Shown here: positions 49,370 to 57,920 of the stretch, in pieces
Layout: every line of letters begins with the position of its first letter
Position numbering within the stretch: the stretch's first letter is position 1
NCBI GenBank assembly: GCA_964504305.1
Contig: CAZDEB010000001.1
Span: 434,001-498,000, forward strand
Direction of reading: 5' to 3'
Origin: UBA11606 sp964504305
Lineage (GTDB): Bacteria; Actinomycetota; Acidimicrobiia; Acidimicrobiales; Aldehydirespiratoraceae
Length of the DNA stretch: 64,000 nucleotides
Position numbers and translations under genes: made by a program
The notes under the pieces: model-generated
Told to the model about the DNA's origin: nothing
The model's input: only the letters and a program-made list of their open reading frames with translations
Database searches by the model: none

Positions 49370-50616
49370 TGTGCCTCCGGAGGTCGGTTGGTGAGAGCAA
49401 ACACCGCGCCCACCAAGGGTACGGCCGCCCACACAATGGCCGTTTCGCGAAACCCTCCGAGGCCCGAAGCGGTGAGCGAAAACGCGATCGGCCCCGCGGC
49501 CGAGGCCAGCACGCCGATGAAAGTGGCCGCCCCTTGAATCGCCCCGATGTGATCGATCCCGAACCACTTAGGGATCAACGCGGCCCCCAGCGTGCGCACC
49601 GATCCGGCGGTGAGGCCGAACCACGTCGCATAGGCAATCACCGCCGTGGTCGAAGACGCCGACCCCGCCAAGAGCAGCGTTGCGCTCAGCATGATCAGCG
49701 TCGCCATCGGAGCCAAGCGAGTACCGACCTTGTCGAGGACAATACCCATTGCCGGTGAGCCGATCGATGTGCCCAGTACCTGCGGAAGAAACATCACCGC
49801 TGCTTCGGTCTCGCTGAAGCCGCTCTCTCCCAGCAGCGAAATTTGGTGAAAGTTGAGTCCGGTGCTCAGCATCGACGCACTGCCGCTAGCAATGGCCAGC
49901 GCCCAAAAAGATCTTGTGCGCAGCGCCTCTGACCTGGTGAGACTCGGTCTTGATGCGAGTTTTGTGTCGTGAGCAGCGTCGGGAACTATTCCGTCGGGAA
50001 ACTGGCCGACCGTAGCGGGTCGGTCGATCATGCCGAAGGCGGCGATCGGGATAACGATCATGGCGACGGTCGATGCCGCGACCAGCCAAGCGGTACGCCA
50101 ACCAAACTCGGCGATCGTGAAGGTCAGCGCCACAGGCACCAGCGCCATCATGGCCGAAGAGATGGTCATCGCCAGTCCGAGCGCCAGCCCTCGGCGCTGC
50201 TCGAACCACAAAGAAACCGCCACCGTGCTCACCAACGACAAGCTGCCCTGGCCCAACATTCGGATGAACCAGAAGCCGATCGTGAGGCTGATGAGCCCCT
50301 GTACCCCCGACATGTAGACGAGGGCGACCGAGAACAGAATCGCGATGGTCGTCATCGCACGCCGTACCCCGAAGTGGTCGACCCACCGACCGACCGTCGG
50401 CATCATCAGCGACCCGCTGAGCGTGCCGACCGCGTAACCGGCCGCAACGGCGTTCTTGGACAGATCGAGATCGTCAGCGAAGTGATCGATAAAAACGCTG
50501 ACGCCGATGGTTTGGCCGGGACCGGTGAGGCCAAGGGCGATTGTCGCCAGGCCCAAGATGCGCCAACCAGAGAAACGAACTACCTCGTCGGTGGATTCCG
50601 ACGCAATGACCGACAT
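49366..50616 (-). CDS. MFS transporter (monocarboxylate/OFA-like)
   Basis: The 416-residue membrane protein has about twelve helices. It contains an MFS loop 2-3 motif (GRWVDHFGVRRAM) and the pattern QTIGVSVFIDHFADDLDLS early on, typical of monocarboxylate-type (OFA/MCT) transporters. The substrate is not readable from sequence. It is coupled to the TrhA-like gene and divergent from the HAD gene. Confidence 0.83.
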   Translation of the reverse strand: MSVIASESTDEVVRFSGWRILGLATIALGLTGPGQTIGVSVFIDHFADDLDLSKNAVAAGYAVGTLSGSLMMPTVGRWVDHFGVRRAMTTIAILFSVALVYMSGVQGLISLTIGFWFIRMLGQGSLSLVSTVAVSLWFEQRRGLALGLAMTISSAMMALVPVALTFTIAEFGWRTAWLVAASTVAMIVIPIAAFGMIDRPATVGQFPDGIVPDAAHDTKLASRPSLTRSEALRTRSFWALAIASGSASMLSTGLNFHQISLLGESGFSETEAAVMFLPQVLGTSIGSPAMGIVLDKVGTRLAPMATLIMLSATLLLAGSASSTTAVIAYATWFGLTAGSVRTLGAALIPKWFGIDHIGAIQGAATFIGVLASAAGPIAFSLTASGLGGFRETAIVWAAVPLVGAVFALTNRPPEAQ

Positions 50617-50667
50617 CGAGAGAGTCTAAGGATGGCGATTGTTGGACCAGCGTGCTGTACTCGCCGA

Positions 50668-51399
50668 ATGCAATCTCCAGGGACCATCGATGCCGTCGTG
50701 TTCGACATGGGAGGTGTGTTCGTTGTCCCCAACCCCGTCACGCTTAGCGCGGCGCTGCTCGACGCCGGGATAGATCACGAACTGCATCCCAGTAACGCCG
50801 GCACTGCTCACTACGTCGGGGTGCGTGCCATCACCGATGTGCTGAGCTCTCAAGTCGTCGACGAGCGCGACCTCGAAGTGTGGTCGCACTACGACAACGC
50901 CTCGTTTGCGTCGGCGGGGCTCGAGGGTCACGACCTAGCGGTAGCACTCGAAGTACGGGCCGGCATCCGCCGCGGACCGGGCCCCGAGGATGTTTGGACT
51001 CACGTTCTGCCCGCCAACGTCGAAGCGTTCGCCCGGATCGCCAAGAACTTGCCGGTGGCGATCGTGACCAACAACAACGGCACCGCCGTCCAGCAATGCC
51101 TCGACCACGGCATATGCCAACTAGACGATGGGCCGCTGCCTCGAGTCGCGGCCATCGTCGACTCGAGCGTCGTGCAAATTTCCAAACCTGATCCCCGGAT
51201 ATTCACCCCCGCCATCGAGGCGCTCGGCACCGAGGCGGCGCGCACACTCTACGTCGGCGACACAGTCCACGCCGACGTACACGGCGCACGAGCCGCGGGC
51301 ATGCCAGTCGTTCAACTCGATCCCCTCGAACTGCACGCTGATCACGACCATTGGCGGCTCCCCGACGTGGGCGCACTGGCCGACTACCTCCTTTCGTGA
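50668..51399 (+). CDS. HAD-superfamily hydrolase (subfamily IA)
   Basis: The ATG at 50668 gives 243 residues. The HAD motifs are all visible: nucleophile aspartate in VVFDMGGVFVVPN, motif II in IVTNNNG, lysine in ISKPDPRIFTPA, and motif IV in LYVGDTVHADVHGARAAG. The second aspartate of motif I is replaced by Gly (D-M-G-G), as in several HAD-IA groups, which may alter leaving-group chemistry. It is a likely small-molecule phosphatase of unknown substrate. The stop overlaps the start of the YcaQ-like gene. Confidence 0.87.
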   Translation: MQSPGTIDAVVFDMGGVFVVPNPVTLSAALLDAGIDHELHPSNAGTAHYVGVRAITDVLSSQVVDERDLEVWSHYDNASFASAGLEGHDLAVALEVRAGIRRGPGPEDVWTHVLPANVEAFARIAKNLPVAIVTNNNGTAVQQCLDHGICQLDDGPLPRVAAIVDSSVVQISKPDPRIFTPAIEALGTEAARTLYVGDTVHADVHGARAAGMPVVQLDPLELHADHDHWRLPDVGALADYLLS

Positions 51400-52586
51400 A
51401 CGCCAGTCGCTCGTTGTCGGCGTCGCAGGCCCGACGGATCGCTCTCGCTGCGCAAGGGTTCCGAGATCCGGCACCCAAAGGACGTGTAGATCGCCGACAT
51501 CTGCGTCGGGTGATGACCCGGTTACAGCTGCTGCAACTCGACTCGGTGCCGGTGGTGATGCGCACTCAATACATGCCGTTGTTTGCTCGCCTCGGTCCAT
51601 ACGACCCTGATCTGCTCGACACGATTGCCTATCGCGACGACGAGTGGTTCGAAGCCTGGTGCCACGAAGCGTCGCTCTTGGCGGTCGAAGACGAACCGCT
51701 GCTTCGCTGGCTCAAAGCGCGGTCTCGCCGTGGTCAAACGTGGTCGCACCTGCGAGAACTCGCAGAGTCTGATCCGACCTACGTCAACGACGTGCTGGCC
51801 CAGGTACGAGAGCGTCCCATGGCCCCCGGCGAACTAGCTGATCCTCGCCCTCGAAACGGCGAATGGTGGGGAGACCGCTCGTCGGGTTCAGTAGCGCTCG
51901 ACTGGCTGTTCAGAGTAGGTGAGGTCGGGATAAGGCGTCGGACCGGCTTCGTCAAAGAGTTCGATCTACTCGAACGGATCGTGCCCGAAGCCATTCGCCA
52001 GCAGCCCACCCCGAGCGAAGAAGACGCCCACCGAGAACTACTCCGGCGGGCCGCCCGCAGCCTGGGAGTAGCCGCCATCCCTGATCTGGTCGACTACCAC
52101 CGCCTACCGAAGCGACCCGCCAAGCAACGAGTGAACGAACTCATCGAAGAGGGCGAACTCGTTGAAGTTGACGTCGAAGGCTGGCAACGACCCGGCTACC
52201 TCCACCCCGACGCGATGCTGCCGCGGAGTATCGACGCGTGCACCTTGCTGTCGCCTTTCGATCCGGTGGTGTGGTTTAGAGAAAGAGGCGAACGGCTATT
52301 CGACTTTCGGTACAAGATCGAGATCTACACCCCCGCGGCCCAACGCCAGTACGGCTACTACGTTCTGCCGTTCCTGATGGGCGACCAACTGGTCGGGCGA
52401 GTCGACCTCAAGACCGATCGGGCGGCAAAAGTCCTGCGAGTGCTCGGAGCGTTCTCCGAGCCAGAAACCGATCTGGCAGTCGTCGTCGAAGGGCTTCGCC
52501 ACAGCCTCGACCAATTGGCGCGGTTCGTGGGCGCCGACTCATGGCAAGTCGACGGTGACCGAGGCGACCTAACTTCGGTTCTCTAG
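51396..52586 (+). CDS. YcaQ/AlkX-like winged-helix DNA glycosylase
   Basis: The GTG at 51396 (GTGA overlap) gives 396 residues of the HTH_42 family. It contains the Q-x-D catalytic motif in LQLLQLDSVPVVMRTQYMPLF, the conserved DEWFEAWCHEASLL region, three winged-helix modules, and LLSPFDPVVWFRERGERLFDF near the C-terminus. E. coli YcaQ (AlkX) and relatives unhook DNA interstrand crosslinks. Coupling with the HAD gene does not point to a shared pathway. It overlaps the convergent lytic transglycosylase gene by 18 bp. Confidence 0.88.
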   Translation: MNASRSLSASQARRIALAAQGFRDPAPKGRVDRRHLRRVMTRLQLLQLDSVPVVMRTQYMPLFARLGPYDPDLLDTIAYRDDEWFEAWCHEASLLAVEDEPLLRWLKARSRRGQTWSHLRELAESDPTYVNDVLAQVRERPMAPGELADPRPRNGEWWGDRSSGSVALDWLFRVGEVGIRRRTGFVKEFDLLERIVPEAIRQQPTPSEEDAHRELLRRAARSLGVAAIPDLVDYHRLPKRPAKQRVNELIEEGELVEVDVEGWQRPGYLHPDAMLPRSIDACTLLSPFDPVVWFRERGERLFDFRYKIEIYTPAAQRQYGYYVLPFLMGDQLVGRVDLKTDRAAKVLRVLGAFSEPETDLAVVVEGLRHSLDQLARFVGADSWQVDGDRGDLTSVL

Positions 52587-54005
52587 CTCTTCGCCCTCGG
52601 GGTCCGGGATTGCCATAGCAACGTAGGTTCCCCACGGTGCCGCGGGCTCAAACTCGGGTCCGCCCTCGAGCGATCGGATCCGCACCCGACGAATCCGATC
52701 GTGGGCGCTCTTCACCGAAGCGACATAGGCCGCAGAGTGGTTGTAACCAAAGACTGCGGTTTTCCAATTCTCCCAACTCCGCTGAGACCCGTACGAACAC
52801 AGGTAGGCGGCCGTGGTCACCGCGGCATCGTCAAGATCAAACGGATCGACCTCGCCATCGCCGTCGCCATCCATCGCCCACGTCGACCATGTTTCGGGAA
52901 TGAACTGCATTGGACCCACGGCTCGGTCGTATGCGGCATCTCCGTCGATAAGTCCGTTGTCGGTATCGGCGATCACCGCCACGGTTTCGCCCGCGTTATC
53001 GATGTTCACGCCGTCCAAAGCAACACCAACAATCCGCGGGATCGAAGTTCCATCTTGTTGGAGGTCGCCAAGTCCGTAGTTGCCATGAGCACCTTCGACG
53101 GCGCCAACCGCGGCGATGGTTCGCCACGAGATACGACACGCGGGATCAACGTCGGTCATCACCAACTCCGCGTTCATGTAGGCCTCCACGGCACGAGGCG
53201 AAAGAGCGGCATCGCCCGGTACCGAAGCGAGAGAAAACACCTCGGCCGCTTCGGGCAAAATGGCCCGAGCCTGCTGGTCGAGCTCATGGCGGGCGCGAGT
53301 CAAGTCACGGGCTTCGGCCCGAACCTCATCGAGAGTGGCTTCCAGAGCAAGGCGCTTGGCCACGGCAACGTCCAACGCATCGGTGGCCTCACGGAAGGCC
53401 TCCAACGCGGCGGCTCGTCTATCGATCATCTCCTCGAGGGTGTGGCCTCGCAACTCAAGGGTGCGCTGGGCATTCCGCAGCGCCGGACCATCCAGGCCCA
53501 GCAAGACATCGTCGCTTTCGCCGTTGCCGGCAAACATCTGGATCGCTACCGAACGCAAAAGATTGACCATGCCCCGCAGATGAGCGCCGGCCCGGTTGCG
53601 CTCAATCAAACGATCTCGCTCTTGTTGCTGTGCGGCGAGCTCGTCGCGCGCCACCTGACGTAGCCGGGCAGTCACGACCTTGTGCTGGTTATTTGTCGAC
53701 TCAAGGTTCGCCGCCGCGTTCACCAGGTCACCGACGATCTCAGACCCGCGGTCGTCGTAACGCACCGCCAACGCCCGCGGCGGCTCCGACAATCCGGTAG
53801 CGGCGCGCCAAGCTGCTCCAAGTCCGACCTGCTCGAGCAGTTGTTCGATCTGGGCGCCGTCGGTTGCATCGAAGGCGACCGCTTCTAGATGGTCTCCCGC
53901 TCGGTCTTGGGCGTCCGCGGTCGCGAGCACTGTGCTGGCCATAGCCGCACCCACGACGCTGGCGAACATGGCACGCGCCACACGGCGAGAAAGCGGTGAC
54001 CTCAC
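52569..54005 (-). CDS. Lytic murein transglycosylase (MltB-like) with coiled-coil N-terminal region
   Basis: The preferred start is GTG 54003-54005 (MRSPLSRRVARAMFASVVGA), a secretion signal, giving 478 residues; the longer reading from 54107 would run into the divergent gene at 54063. Residues about 90-290 are helical and charged (LRQVARDELAAQQQERDRL), likely a coiled coil. The catalytic SLT-type domain has ISWRTIAAVGAVEGAHGNYG with the general-acid glutamate, and AVGPMQFIPETWSTWAMDGDGDG. It cleaves peptidoglycan glycan strands outside the membrane. Confidence 0.86.
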   Translation of the reverse strand: MRSPLSRRVARAMFASVVGAAMASTVLATADAQDRAGDHLEAVAFDATDGAQIEQLLEQVGLGAAWRAATGLSEPPRALAVRYDDRGSEIVGDLVNAAANLESTNNQHKVVTARLRQVARDELAAQQQERDRLIERNRAGAHLRGMVNLLRSVAIQMFAGNGESDDVLLGLDGPALRNAQRTLELRGHTLEEMIDRRAAALEAFREATDALDVAVAKRLALEATLDEVRAEARDLTRARHELDQQARAILPEAAEVFSLASVPGDAALSPRAVEAYMNAELVMTDVDPACRISWRTIAAVGAVEGAHGNYGLGDLQQDGTSIPRIVGVALDGVNIDNAGETVAVIADTDNGLIDGDAAYDRAVGPMQFIPETWSTWAMDGDGDGEVDPFDLDDAAVTTAAYLCSYGSQRSWENWKTAVFGYNHSAAYVASVKSAHDRIRRVRIRSLEGGPEFEPAAPWGTYVAMAIPDPEGEELENRS

Positions 54006-54062
54006 GATGCGTCCCCATCGGCACCAGTGAGTCCGAAACGAGCCATCGGATACGGTTTCGTC

Positions 54063-54398
54063 ATGAGCATGATCGTCGACCTTGCAACCCTTCGCACCAC
54101 CTGCCACGACTACGGCTCAACCGCCTATGCCGTCGTGTCCGTGCCAGAGAGATCGCCGCGCGTCACGCACGTCACGCCAACCTTCCGAGGCCAAGAAATT
54201 ATTATCGGGCTCGGTAGCACGTCGACCGCCTCGATCGCCGCCAACCCCGTTCTCGCCATGCTGTGGCCAGCCAGCCACGATCAGCCGATGAGCTTGATCG
54301 TCGACTGCGACGTCGTGCACACCAGCGACGACGGCACTGTTCGCCTCAAGGCCATCAGCGCGGTGCGTCATCGCGCTGCTCCAGAAACATCCGACTGA
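54063..54398 (+). CDS. Small pyridoxamine 5'-phosphate oxidase-fold protein (tentative)
   Basis: The ATG at 54063 (or 54069) gives about 111 residues, with LRTTCHDYGSTAYAVVSV, IIIGLGSTSTASIAANPVLAMLWP and LIVDCDVV. This looks like a short split-barrel flavin/F420-binding protein of the PNPOx type, common in actinobacteria. There is no clear substrate. It is divergent from the transglycosylase gene across 57 bp. Confidence 0.6.
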   Translation: MSMIVDLATLRTTCHDYGSTAYAVVSVPERSPRVTHVTPTFRGQEIIIGLGSTSTASIAANPVLAMLWPASHDQPMSLIVDCDVVHTSDDGTVRLKAISAVRHRAAPETSD

Positions 54399-54482
54399 AC
54401 AGCCCCAAAAATTTCCACGCTTCCTACTTCGGGAAAATCGACCTAGGCCTGAAGAACTAGTTCGGAACCGGCGACCAAAAGC

Positions 54483-54833
54483 CTAATTGGTGACCGGATA
54501 AGTGACCGTAGGCAAAGGTTCGGTAACGGGATAGTCCGGCGAGTTCGGGTCGAGTCGCACAAACGTCGTTGTGGTAATCGCAAGGGTCGTCGTAGTTGTC
54601 GACGTGGTCGTAGCGGGTGCCTCGGTGGTGGTGCTAGTCGACGTCGACGACACCACCGCGCCCGAATCATCGCTGCTGTCGGAGGCATCCAAACCAACAG
54701 TCGTGGAGGACGTAGTGTCGGAATTGTCGCCCGGGATGGTCGAAGGCGTGGGTTCGGAAGGGTCGCCGCTACAGCCAACGATCAGCGACCCAACGGCCAC
54801 AACAACAAAGATCATGCGACGCATGCCGGTCAC
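54483..54833 (-). CDS. Small Thr/Ser-rich lipoprotein
   Basis: The 116-residue protein has a lipoprotein signal (MIFVVVAVGSLIVGC, lipidated Cys near residue 21). The rest is almost entirely low-complexity Ser/Thr/Asp and TTT/STT runs, ending in a short Pro/Thr tail. No folded domain is visible. It probably sits on the outer face of the membrane; the function is unknown. Confidence 0.65.
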   Translation of the reverse strand: MTGMRRMIFVVVAVGSLIVGCSGDPSEPTPSTIPGDNSDTTSSTTVGLDASDSSDDSGAVVSSTSTSTTTEAPATTTSTTTTTLAITTTTFVRLDPNSPDYPVTEPLPTVTYPVTN

Positions 54834-54848
54834 GATACCGGTCTCGGC

Positions 54849-55502
54849 TCATCGACGGGTCACACCCGATTCGTGCGGCGACATCATCGCGATCGGAACA
54901 GAAATGTCGAGAGGCCGAGTTAGCAAAGTTGCGATGCGGCGACCAGGCTGAACCGCCGGCCCGGGCTCGCCCAGCAGATCACCCAAAAACTGTTTCGTCG
55001 CGTCGATATCAGCAGAAACCAAAGCCAACCCCCAGAAGTTCGACAACGCCGCGTCACCCTCAGAACCGGCCCCGGCAGAACCGGCCCCGGCAGGACCCGT
55101 CAATTCCAAGATCACGTCCTCCAGCCAAAAGAAATCCTGGCGCCGTTCCCCGTTGGCGCCAAACACGCGCGTCCGACGGCACTCGAGCCCCGCAGCCGTC
55201 AATGCCCGACTCGTTTGCTCCACCGACTCACAAACCGCCACAAGATGATCGACCGAAGTCACACCATTCGGATGAATAGCGCTGTCAGCCCAGACCGCGC
55301 CACCAGCATCAAACTGCCCGAAACACAACCCCGCAACAGGAAACGCCACACCCGCCGCGGCGACCCCGACAATGCCCCGAGACGCATCCGGCGACAACTT
55401 GATCAGCGCATTGGCCAGTACAACTACGCCATCAACCACCACGAACCCAGCCTCAGCCCAAGCCGCTGGATCATCACCTACCTCGATCACGACCGTCACC
55501 AA
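54849..55502 (-). CDS. VOC/glyoxalase-fold protein
   Basis: The 217-residue protein has two related halves with glyoxalase-fold pieces: VTSVDHLVAVCESVEQT with a metal-type His, DFFWLEDVILELTGP with a Glu, and FWGLALVSADIDATKQFLG. A short Gly/Ala/Ser linker encoded by tandem 15-bp repeats (GAGSAGAGSEG) joins the parts. The likely class is a dioxygenase- or glyoxalase-like VOC enzyme; the substrate is unknown. Confidence 0.75.
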   Translation of the reverse strand: MVTVVIEVGDDPAAWAEAGFVVVDGVVVLANALIKLSPDASRGIVGVAAAGVAFPVAGLCFGQFDAGGAVWADSAIHPNGVTSVDHLVAVCESVEQTSRALTAAGLECRRTRVFGANGERRQDFFWLEDVILELTGPAGAGSAGAGSEGDAALSNFWGLALVSADIDATKQFLGDLLGEPGPAVQPGRRIATLLTRPLDISVPIAMMSPHESGVTRR

Positions 55503-55559
55503 CGAATCCTCGCACGAAGCAAGCCGTCACCGACAGTTCGCTAGATAAGGTCCCGGCTC

Positions 55560-56366
55560 ATGAACACCACCGCCAGCTTCCGCGGTCTCTTCGAGATGGA
55601 ACAACTCGGCCGCGATACATGGCGAGCCCCCAACGCAACCAATCCATGGGGACGAGTCTACGGAGGTCAAGTCGCCGCCCAAGGACTCTGGGCCGCGGCC
55701 CAAACCGTCAACCCCGCATTCCAACCACACTCCCTGCACGCGTTCTTCATACGAGGCGGAGCCATCAACGAACCCGTCACCTACGAAATCGACGAAATCC
55801 GCGACGGACGCTCCTTCGTCACCCGCCGAGTCGTAGCAACCCAAAGCCACGGCGTCATCCTCAACCTCTCCACCTCGTTTCACCGGCCCGAACCGGCCCC
55901 CGACACCACCACCATCTCCATACCCGCCGACGTCCCCCCGGCCGACCAACTCCCAGCCGCCGACTGGACACCAATGCTGTCACGCCGAGTCGCCAACAGC
56001 GGCCAACCCCGCGCCCGCACGTGGCTACGCGTCAACGGCACCGAAGACCACCGCAACCCGCTACTACAAGCAATCGGCCACACATTTGCCAGCGACGACC
56101 TACCCACCGAAGCCGTCGAAATCGCCCACCCCCTCGGAGCCGCCGACTACGGCAACCCCAACGCCAAACACCCCTACATGGGAGCCAGCCTCGACCACTC
56201 CATCTGGTTCCACCGCCTAGCCCCCGCCAGCAACTGGACCCTCCACGACATGCGATCAAGCGGAGTCAGCGGAGCCCGCGGCCACGCCATCGGCGAAATG
56301 TGGACCGCCGATGGCACCCACATCGCCACCATCGCCCAAGAAGTCCTACTCCGCGTCGCTCGCTAA
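55560..56366 (+). CDS. tesB: Acyl-CoA thioesterase II
   Basis: The 268-residue protein is a double hot-dog thioesterase. The N-terminal half has GRVYGGQVAAQGLWAAAQTV and HSLHAFFIRGGAINEPVTYE, the C-terminal half MGASLDHSIWFHR with the catalytic Asp, and GHAIGEMWTADGTHIAT. It hydrolyses acyl-CoA to free acid and CoA. It is followed 11 bp later by a NUDIX gene on the same strand. Third codon positions here are heavily C-biased. Confidence 0.92.
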   Translation: MNTTASFRGLFEMEQLGRDTWRAPNATNPWGRVYGGQVAAQGLWAAAQTVNPAFQPHSLHAFFIRGGAINEPVTYEIDEIRDGRSFVTRRVVATQSHGVILNLSTSFHRPEPAPDTTTISIPADVPPADQLPAADWTPMLSRRVANSGQPRARTWLRVNGTEDHRNPLLQAIGHTFASDDLPTEAVEIAHPLGAADYGNPNAKHPYMGASLDHSIWFHRLAPASNWTLHDMRSSGVSGARGHAIGEMWTADGTHIATIAQEVLLRVAR

Positions 56367-56377
56367 AATCGCCCACC

Positions 56378-56896
56378 ATGACCTTCACGCTTCGCCGCCC
56401 CGCAGCCCGAGTCGTACTATTCGACCGCTCCGACCGGATCTTTCTCATCAGCGCCGAAGACCCAATCGACCCCCGCAAATCCCCATGGTGGGAAATCCCC
56501 GGAGGCGGAAGGGGCTGGAACGAAGACTCAGCCGACGCCGCCGCCCGCGAACTCCACGAAGAAACCGGCATTCCCAACGTCGAAATGGGACCCTGCGTCT
56601 GGACCCAACAAACCGAATACACCTTCGCCGGATACCACTTCGAATCCGACGATCGCATCCACATCGCCTGGTGCGACGGCGGCGACTACAACCCCCAAGG
56701 ACTCGAAGCACTCGAAGAAGCCGCATTCCTTGGCGCAAAATGGTGGACCCTCAACGAACTCCTCGACAACTCACTGCCGACCGTGCCCGTCCGCCTACGC
56801 GAATTCCTCCCCGACCTCATCAACGGCAACATCCCCGCCGAACCAATCAACATAACCCCGCCCCCCGAACAAGGCGGACGCTGGCCCCAGCCCTAA
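56378..56896 (+). CDS. NUDIX hydrolase
   Basis: The ATG at 56378 gives 172 residues with a complete Nudix box (G-x5-E-x7-R-E-L-x-E-E-x-G-I), written here as GGGRGWNED then ARELHEETGI. The protein probably cleaves a nucleoside diphosphate-linked compound. The stop is 6 bp before the assembly gap, so the downstream context is lost. Confidence 0.9.
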   Translation: MTFTLRRPAARVVLFDRSDRIFLISAEDPIDPRKSPWWEIPGGGRGWNEDSADAAARELHEETGIPNVEMGPCVWTQQTEYTFAGYHFESDDRIHIAWCDGGDYNPQGLEALEEAAFLGAKWWTLNELLDNSLPTVPVRLREFLPDLINGNIPAEPINITPPPEQGGRWPQP

Positions 56897-56902
56897 ACCG
56901 CG

Positions 56903-57002
56903 NNNNNNNNNNNNNNNNNNNNNNNNNNNNNNNNNNNNNNNNNNNNNNNNNNNNNNNNNNNNNNNNNNNNNNNNNNNNNNNNNNNNNNNNNNNNNNNNNN
57001 NN
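56903..57002. other. Assembly gap of 100 N
   Basis: Exactly 100 undetermined bases, a scaffold join of unknown real length. It directly borders a tandem repeat (57003-57083), which probably caused the break. Confidence 0.99.
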
Positions 57003-57083
57003 CTGTTACGTCGCGCCGCGGAGACCGCGCTGTTACGTCGCGCCGCGGAGACCGCGCTGTTACGTCGCGCCGCGGAGACCGCG
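57003..57083. repeat. Three tandem 27-bp repeats at the gap edge
   Basis: Three perfect head-to-tail copies of a 27-bp unit starting CTGTTACGTCGCGCCGCGG and ending AGACCGCG. Each unit contains the small hairpin CGCGG-AGA-CCGCG. The third copy contains the stop codon and last residues of the TetR gene, so the array looks like a duplication of that gene's end. There may be more copies inside the gap. Confidence 0.9.
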
Positions 57084-57638
57084 CCAGGCCAAATCGGTGA
57101 TTTGGGTGGCGATGATGTCGGGAGAAGTATTTCCCTCACGCGACCAATGGCGACCAGTCGCCTCGGCCAAACCCACCACCCCGTGAGCCAAAACCAAACG
57201 CTCGGCGCTCGTCAACCCCTCGATCACGATCAACTCCGAAATCGTGCCGGCGATCGCCGCCTCGACCGACTGCACCTGCGCCGCGAACGCCTCGTCGCTG
57301 CGAACCCCCTCACCGAACAACAAATGAAACTCGGCCGGACGATCGCTCACAAACTGGAAATAGGCCCGAAACCCCAACTGGACTTGCTCAAACGGCGACG
57401 AAGCCGCCGAAACCGCGTCGACAACAGTCTCGGTCAAACGCGACGCCACCGTGCCCAACAACTCCAGAAACAGATCGTGCTTCGAAGAGAAGTGCTGGTA
57501 CAAAACCGGCTTAGTGACGCCCGCCGCCGCCGCGACCGCATCCATCGTCGTGGCCTGATAGCCATCGGCGCCAAAAATTTGAAGCGCAACCTCGACCAAC
57601 CCGGCCCGCCGCTGCGCGGCCGGAAGCCGCCGAGCCAT
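57060..57638 (-). CDS. TetR-family transcriptional regulator
   Basis: The 192-residue protein has the TetR helix-turn-helix (TTMDAVAAAAGVTKPVLYQHF) near residues 29-50 and a helical ligand domain. The last seven residues and the stop lie in repeat copy 3 of the tandem array. It starts at the stop of the upstream small membrane protein (TGATG), so the two are coupled. Targets are unknown; neighbouring acyl-CoA thioesterase genes are one possibility. Confidence 0.92.
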   Translation of the reverse strand: MARRLPAAQRRAGLVEVALQIFGADGYQATTMDAVAAAAGVTKPVLYQHFSSKHDLFLELLGTVASRLTETVVDAVSAASSPFEQVQLGFRAYFQFVSDRPAEFHLLFGEGVRSDEAFAAQVQSVEAAIAGTISELIVIEGLTSAERLVLAHGVVGLAEATGRHWSREGNTSPDIIATQITDLAWRGLRGAT

Positions 57639-57913
57639 CAGGAAAGATCTCGGCCGTGCTCGACATCATCACGAATAGCCGCCTTAACCGCGTAACCCAT
57701 GACGATCGCCGGGGCGAGAATCAACGAACCAACGACCACACAACCAATAATGACGTTCGAAACCAACGAACTGAACGTGCCGAACAACCCGACAAAATAG
57801 ACCAGCAAAGCAAGCCCGAACAAGGCGTAGCCCGCCCGCTGACCAAGCTCGGCAAACCGGCTCGCGCGAGCCCGAGCAACAAGAACTGGATCCGTTGGTG
57901 AAGGACTCGTCAT
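57638..57913 (-). CDS. Small two-helix membrane protein
   Basis: The 91-residue protein has two hydrophobic segments (YALFGLALLVYFVGLFGTF and VIIGCVVVGSLILAPAIVMG) and a short charged tail. I do not recognise a family. It is coupled to the downstream TetR gene and lies 7 bp after the glycosyltransferase gene on the same strand. Confidence 0.7.
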   Translation of the reverse strand: MTSPSPTDPVLVARARASRFAELGQRAGYALFGLALLVYFVGLFGTFSSLVSNVIIGCVVVGSLILAPAIVMGYAVKAAIRDDVEHGRDLS

Positions 57914-57920
57914 GAACGCC

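Noticed and set aside
57003..57083. CRISPR-like array
   Set aside because: The 27-bp units are directly adjacent with no spacers, and no cas genes are present.
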